Source of the DNA: Cyclobacteriaceae bacterium
GTDB lineage: Bacteria; Bacteroidota; Bacteroidia; Cytophagales; Cyclobacteriaceae
Direction: 5' to 3'
DNA length: 18,033 nucleotides
NCBI GenBank assembly: GCA_009885605.1
Contig: VFKK01000073.1
Coordinates: forward strand, 1 to 18,033
The translations under genes and the position numbers were made by a program. This document shows, piece after piece, positions 15,001 through 18,033 of this stretch (positions are counted from its first letter, which is position 1; every line of letters begins with the position of its first letter). The notes under the pieces are model-generated. The model saw only the letters and a list, made by a program, of their open reading frames with translations, was not told where the DNA came from and ran no database searches.

Positions 15001-16008
15001 GAAGTTCAGATTTTTTCTAAAGTTGCGTATAGCCAATATGACAAAACACCTAATTCGGTAGTGAATTTTGTGATTAATACGAATGAACCTGTGATATTGG
15101 ATGATGCCTATCAAAGTGGAAAGTTTGGTAATGACGCTTACATTGTTGGTCAACAAGTACGCTCCATTTTATGCGCGCCACTTTCCAATTTGGGTAAAAC
15201 AATTGGTGCGATTTATCTGGAAAATAATTTATCCGATGGGGTATTTACTCAAGACAGAATTGACCTTATCATTCTGTTGAGTGGTCAAATGGCTATTTCA
15301 ATTGAAAATGCCATGCTCTATGAAAATTTGGAAGAAAAGGTGAAGGAGCGAACCGAACAATTGAAGTTGGAGAAAGAAAAATCTGACAGCTTACTGTTAA
15401 ATATTTTGCCATCATATATTGCTCAAGAACTGAAATCTACCGGAAATGCGAAGGCGAAGCATTTTAAACAAGTCACAGTTCTTTTTGCTGATATCGAAAA
15501 CTTTTCTAATATCTGTGAGCAGCTAGGGGCAGATGAATTGGTTTACCAACTTAATTACTTCTATACTGCTTTTGATAAAATTATCATGAAATACAACATC
15601 GAAAAAATCAAGACAATTGGGGATTGTTATATGTGTGCAGGAAGTCTCGATACGGATGAAGCAATGAGTCCGAAACCAGTGATAAATGCGGCTATAGAAA
15701 TTCAGCAATTTATGAACGAAGAAATTGAAAGAAGAGTAAAATCAAATCTTCCGCCTTTTTACCTCCGAATTGGAATACACACCGGCCCCGTGGTGGCAGG
15801 GATAGTTGGGTTAACGAAATTTGCTTATGACATTTGGGGTGACACCGTCAACATCGCCTCTCGCATGGAAAGTAATGGAAAAGTTGGAAAAATAAATATC
15901 AGTGGAGATACCTTTATTTTAATCAAAGATGATTTTACGTGTACACATAGGGGTAAAATTGAAGTGAAAAATAAAGGGATGTTAGACATGTATTTTGTCG
16001 AAAATTAA
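12034..16008 (+). CDS. C-terminal part of the frameshifted multidomain protein: AAA remainder, TPR-like, GAF, class III adenylate cyclase
   Basis: 1324 residues if counted from TTG 12034, but this is not a natural start; the frame continues from the T-run at 11944. Residues 1-330 are the rest of the AAA domain, with Walker B CIFLDDLQWID (Asp78-Asp79) and a winged/helical part. Residues ~340-900 are helical, TPR-like. A GAF sensor domain lies at ~947-1085 (RSILCAPLSNLGKTIGAIYL), followed by a coiled-coil signalling helix (NLEEKVKERTEQLKLEKEK). The class III cyclase occupies ~1140-1320: metal Asp1153 (LFADIENFS) and Asp1197 (KTIGDCYM), adenine-selecting Lys1193 and Asp1266 (YDIWGDTVN), and transition-state Asn1273 and Arg1277. 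All are present, so it should make cAMP if translated. It follows the N-terminal part at 10904-11992. Confidence 0.88.
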   Translation: MTENEQQIEHWKEKVLQAVGTNGRVLTDVIPEIKLLIGDQPPLPELANAEATIRFNLVFNNFVQVFCRKEHPLCIFLDDLQWIDHTTCQWIDTQFSNLHLGHFFLIGAYRDNEIASSHPVMLMIDHLKQKGVPINSIKLSPLSTKSISSLIGETIHLEPEKCQDIVEIIALKTHGNPFFIRQVLLSLYERNAIYFSNEKQSWEYDIQKIKETAISDNVIELMLELLQRLPSEVLDTLKIASCIGSNFDLKTLSEVSDLSIEETTSQLSEAIQLGIILSKGTHTSDLFSNFSFQHDKIQQAAFSLLTKDERQRTQLKIGRLLLSKTITPEESDKLYDITNNLNEAQNLISDESEIAKLVELNLAASRRAQSATAYRPALDYINQAMNLIKAEAWNHPTSLTRDLYIQKAESEHLCGNNDLAAEIFDKAVAHAESDLDKAKVYLRKIYYYNNIGKFEKAYETGRIAASPLGVKLPAKFVPPRLIKDYIQYRLLRGKRSIKDLINVKEMTDEKQKMAVLLMANVTKSAYQIKPELSINLSAKIVNQYLRYGHANGSCVGFVAFGAIFHGAILNQKKSGFEFGQLALDIVEKYKTYQYKSETHFVVGYFAIPWFRPAEEMERLWRISYNAGLEIGDFFHASCSACGTTQSYFMRGLNFDENLTAANRYLDFLNNINYTEGIMTVRGVQQAIRNLQGKTNSRVSFSDDEFDEETYVKGLSSFGSRHFAHYYFINKMRTLYLWGEWEQAYEMVKQSDTYLPDSPGMLHTAEHFFYKGLIVAALYSGAKGTQGSKWKSTLKNIVKRFKKYSENSPSNFTHKYQLLEAEYHRINGDSTQCQSLYYAAIESSKKYGYLHVQALANQLLTQFHQNSSHSRIAGFHLRDAVYDYNALGASAYAEYLLEKYNSISLTTIEKSSSSPIGNVKRSLGDSIVSNIDLKTIFKSSEAISQQVRLKDLLSTMMKIIIENAGAQRIVLFLKEGNQLMVQAECLADNQEVQIFSKVAYSQYDKTPNSVVNFVINTNEPVILDDAYQSGKFGNDAYIVGQQVRSILCAPLSNLGKTIGAIYLENNLSDGVFTQDRIDLIILLSGQMAISIENAMLYENLEEKVKERTEQLKLEKEKSDSLLLNILPSYIAQELKSTGNAKAKHFKQVTVLFADIENFSNICEQLGADELVYQLNYFYTAFDKIIMKYNIEKIKTIGDCYMCAGSLDTDEAMSPKPVINAAIEIQQFMNEEIERRVKSNLPPFYLRIGIHTGPVVAGIVGLTKFAYDIWGDTVNIASRMESNGKVGKINISGDTFILIKDDFTCTHRGKIEVKNKGMLDMYFVEN

Positions 16009-16162
16009 ATTGGCCTATTGGCTAAATCATTGATTTTCTTCTAAGCTGGTAAGGTAAAATGAAATGCCCATGATAAATTCTTCTCACACAGCAGGATGAT
16101 TATCTAGGTCATTCCATATGGCTGCTTAAAAACATATTATTGTCATATGAATTAGGAAGTCC

Positions 16163-16323
16163 TAAGTTTTTTTTCACCGCAAAGTTTGCGAAGGAATGCA
16201 AAGAGGCGGGGTATCCTTTGAGGTTTTTAGAACCTCGAAGGATTTTTTTATCAACCACAAAGTCAAATAAAAAACTCGGTGAATCTCTGTGTATTCCTCT
16301 GTGAAACTCTGTGTCACTTAAAA
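16163..16323. repeat. ACCGCAAAG / CTCTGTG-type intergenic repeat
   Basis: Contains a perfect CGCAAA-G-TTTGCG hairpin (16178-16190), the words GCGAAGGAATGCAAAGAGG, ACCACAAAGTC and then a series of CTCTGTG heptamers spaced by 5 or 3 bases (CTCTGTGTATTCCTCTGTG, AAACTCTGTGTCAC). This composite is a familiar degenerate intergenic element of Bacteroidota. It encloses the terminator at 16213. No coding function is suggested. Confidence 0.55.
16213..16249 (+). terminator. Rho-independent terminator downstream of the cyclase gene
   Basis: ATCCTTTGAGGTT (16213-16225) pairs with AACCTCGAAGGAT (16231-16243), 13 pairs with one T-G wobble and loop TTTAG, followed by a T-run. It is 200 bp after the cyclase stop, inside the repeat element, and probably ends that transcript. 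Confidence 0.75.
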
Positions 16324-16346
16324 CTCGCTTTCAACCAGGATTCACC

Positions 16347-16385
16347 AAAAAAAGCTGAAAGAAAAATCCTTCAGACTTTTTTTTT
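16347..16385. terminator. Bidirectional hairpin terminator between cyclase locus and efflux relic
   Basis: CTGAAAG (16355-16361) pairs with CCTTCAG (16368-16374) with one wobble and loop AAAAAT. It is flanked by seven A on the left (16347-16353) and nine T on the right (from 16377), so each strand has a T-run after the stem. It sits just after the end of the minus-strand efflux relic. Confidence 0.65.
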
Positions 16386-16391
16386 CCTATT

Positions 16392-16913
16392 TTAATTGGC
16401 TAACCAGCCTCCTCCGAGTGCTTTATATTAGCGAACGGAGGATGTGAGTTGGTTTTGCAAAGCCAGTGATTTTTCAAATTCAGAATAATACAAATTATGC
16501 TCAGCATCCAGCACTTGGAGGAATGAGGTGTACCCATTGTCATACAAAGCTTTGGAAAGCATCAAGGATTTTTCTGTTGCAGCAACTTGCGTTTGCCTCG
16601 CTTCATTGGTGAAAGTTCGGATCTCTGCAAGGGAATTTTCCACTTCTGCAAAAGCTTCCAAAACCCTCTGCTCATATTGATACGCATACTGTTTGGCTCT
16701 TGCCCGCTCGGTTTCTACTTTTCGCTTAATTTGTCCATACCGGAAAACAGTAGCAGCTAATTGTCCGGTAATGGATCCTAAAACCGAACCTGGTACAAAC
16801 AGCAGAGAAATATCCTGGCTGACCACTCCCGGAACTCCGGTCAAACTCAACGTAGGAAATCTCATTGCTACCGCCACACCGTTTAGCCCTGTCTGTTTAG
16901 AGAAGGTTGGGAA
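16392..16913 (-). pseudogene. C-terminal relic of a TolC/NodT-type outer-membrane efflux protein
   Basis: The minus-strand frame from 16913 reads FPTFSKQTGLNGVAVAMRFP, TLSLTG, then a helical hairpin (EQRVLEAFAEVENSLAEI; LYDNGYTSFLQVLDAEHNLY), the last ~170 residues of an outer-membrane factor that forms the exit duct of RND/MFS pumps. Intact members are about 450-480 residues, so roughly the first 300 are missing, and an in-frame TAA precedes the fragment. At 16428 a TAA sits where members read SSVRLYKALGGGW; immediately after it, in the same frame, YKALGGGWLAN and a natural stop at 16392 are intact. Hence one nonsense change (TTA to TAA) as well as the N-terminal loss. An ATG at 16877 allows a 149-residue product, but it could not form a channel. 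Confidence 0.83.
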
Positions 16914-16968
16914 TTAAAATTTTGCCTACTTAAATTCAAAAAGGATTTGACAAAAAAAATCTTCCTGA

Positions 16969-17835
16969 TCAACAGGGTTCGATATGAATCAGCACGTGGC
17001 CCAATTCCGGGATTTCACTTTGAAGAGTATCTTTAAGTTGGTGAGCGATGTGATGTCCTTCTTTCACACTCAGCATGCCATCCACATTGGCATGGAGGTC
17101 TACATGATAGATCATCCCGGCTTTTCGGACAAAGCATTTTTCCGTTCCTTCAACTCCGGGCACGGTCAACGCTACTTTCCGGATTTCCTGAGTCAAATCC
17201 TCGTGGTTGTTTTCATCCATCACCTCACCCAATGCCGGGCGAAAAATCAGGTAACAGTTGTATAAGATAAAACCTACCGCGAGCAGCGCTGCATAATCAT
17301 CGGCTACTTCATATCCCACTCCGCCAACCAATGCAATTGTAATTCCTATGAAAGCCGCCACTGAAGTAATGGCGTCACTTCGGTGATGCCATGCTTCTCC
17401 TTTTAGCGAAGTGCTTTTCAACTTTTTACTCCTTCTGATTACTACCTGAAAGGAGATTTCTTTCCAAAGAATGATTCCGGCTAAAACCCATAAAGTCCAT
17501 TTTTCAGGCAATCTATGCGGTGTTTGTATGTTTAGAATAGATTGCCAGGCAATCGTTGCTGCGGAAATGATTAAAAATCCAACGACCAAAAATGTGATCA
17601 GGGGTTCCGCTTTACCATGGCCATAAGGATGGTTGTCGTCTGCAGGACGAGCTGAATATTTGATTCCAAACAAAACCAGAATTGAGGCAAATACATCTAC
17701 AACCGACTCGATCCCATCTGCGATCAAAGCGAAGGAATTTCCGAAAATACCCGCTATAAACTTGATTGCAGCCAAAGCTATGTTTCCCAGCATGCTGAAA
17801 ATGACGGTTCTGACAGCCAGGTTATTTTTGTTCAT
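16969..17835 (-). CDS. Cation diffusion facilitator (CDF) family metal transporter
   Basis: A 288-residue inner-membrane protein, family-normal length, that exports divalent cations (Zn/Fe/Co/Mn/Cd) by proton antiport as a dimer. TM1-2 include FALIADGIESVVDVFAS: Glu43 and Asp47 take the positions of the two Asp site residues of FieF-like members. The conserved loop is ARPADDNHPYGHGKAE (62-77). TM5 has EAWHHRSDAITS with the H150-xxx-D154 metal pair. The cytoplasmic C-terminal domain (VPGVEGTEKCFVRKAG, YHVDLHANVDG, HVLIHIEP) is complete. The metal cannot be fixed from sequence. The start at 17835 (MNKNNLAVRT) is right because TM1 begins directly after it. The efflux relic 56 bases downstream suggests this was once part of a metal-efflux cluster. 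Confidence 0.93.
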   Translation of the reverse strand: MNKNNLAVRTVIFSMLGNIALAAIKFIAGIFGNSFALIADGIESVVDVFASILVLFGIKYSARPADDNHPYGHGKAEPLITFLVVGFLIISAATIAWQSILNIQTPHRLPEKWTLWVLAGIILWKEISFQVVIRRSKKLKSTSLKGEAWHHRSDAITSVAAFIGITIALVGGVGYEVADDYAALLAVGFILYNCYLIFRPALGEVMDENNHEDLTQEIRKVALTVPGVEGTEKCFVRKAGMIYHVDLHANVDGMLSVKEGHHIAHQLKDTLQSEIPELGHVLIHIEPC

Positions 17836-17929
17836 AGTTGGGTTAAATTCCGGAAGGCTAAAAGTAGGGAAATAGTAAAGGTTCAGGAAGGAAATGATTC
17901 TTATTCCGATTACCGTTATTTTCTTTTAT

Positions 17930-17986
17930 GATTATCCGCAATTCTGCCAGTAAGGTGAAAATGAGGTGAGAAAATGGCGGATAATC
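17930..17986. repeat. Inverted repeat in the intergenic DNA upstream of the CDF gene
   Basis: GATTATCCGC (17930-17939) and GCGGATAATC (17977-17986) are perfect 10-base arms with a 37-base spacer. The segment to 18033 also has GGTCGACTGACC-type words like those at 6697-6711. The 17836-17929 stretch shows no certain promoter, and no gene is seen before the window ends. Confidence 0.5.
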
Positions 17987-18033
17987 GTCCACAGACTACG
18001 GTCGACTGACCACAGTTGCTGCTTTTGAACTTC

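Overview
The window looks like a chromosomal segment of a Bacteroidota bacterium, most likely a Cyclobacteriaceae/Algoriphagus-like member. The evidence is indirect: moderate AT-richness, almost no Shine-Dalgarno sequences before starts, two TAnnTTTG-type -7 boxes, a J-domain/KTSC fusion protein, several lipoproteins, and intergenic spaces full of the short degenerate repeats typical of this group. No phage, transposase, CRISPR array, rRNA or tRNA is visible. The assignment rests on recognised patterns, not on a database search.

Layout. 1-451 (-) is the N-terminal part of an exported SnoaL/NTF2-like protein cut by the window edge. 921-2225 (-) is an APC-superfamily amino-acid permease whose 3' end abuts a palindromic repeat. 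2226-4044 holds an AT-rich SAM-dependent methyltransferase gene (-) set among copies of a twin-hairpin intergenic repeat. 4045-5715 (-) encodes a large TPR lipoprotein. 6241-6693 (+) encodes a J-domain/KTSC protein. Two small unrecognised genes (7012-7377 and 7443-7730, +) sit between two near-identical terminator hairpins. 8770-7954 (-) is an ArsR-type regulator and AHSA1/SRPBCC operon with a palindrome over its -7 box. 9001-9200 is a decayed fragment of a repeat-containing protein. 9319-10812 (+) encodes a lipoprotein with one CxxCH haem motif.

The most interesting locus is 10904-16008 (+). It is one gene of about 1701 codons (kinase-like domain, AAA ATPase, TPR-like helices, GAF, class III adenylate cyclase), read in two frames. 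The break falls at a run of seven T between Walker A and Walker B. The kinase domain lacks its catalytic residues, whereas the cyclase keeps all its catalytic and adenine-selecting residues. A -1 slip at U_UUU_UUU would restore the family sequence exactly. A sequencing error or a real loss-of-function deletion would give the same pattern.

The right end has a TolC/NodT-type efflux relic (16392-16913, -), which lacks its N-terminus and carries one nonsense codon before an intact C-terminal tail. It lies downstream of a cation diffusion facilitator gene (16969-17835, -).

Functional links are limited. The clear unit is the ArsR-AHSA1 pair, and the haem lipoprotein and cyclase genes are same-strand neighbours. 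The efflux relic and repeat-protein fragment show ongoing gene decay.
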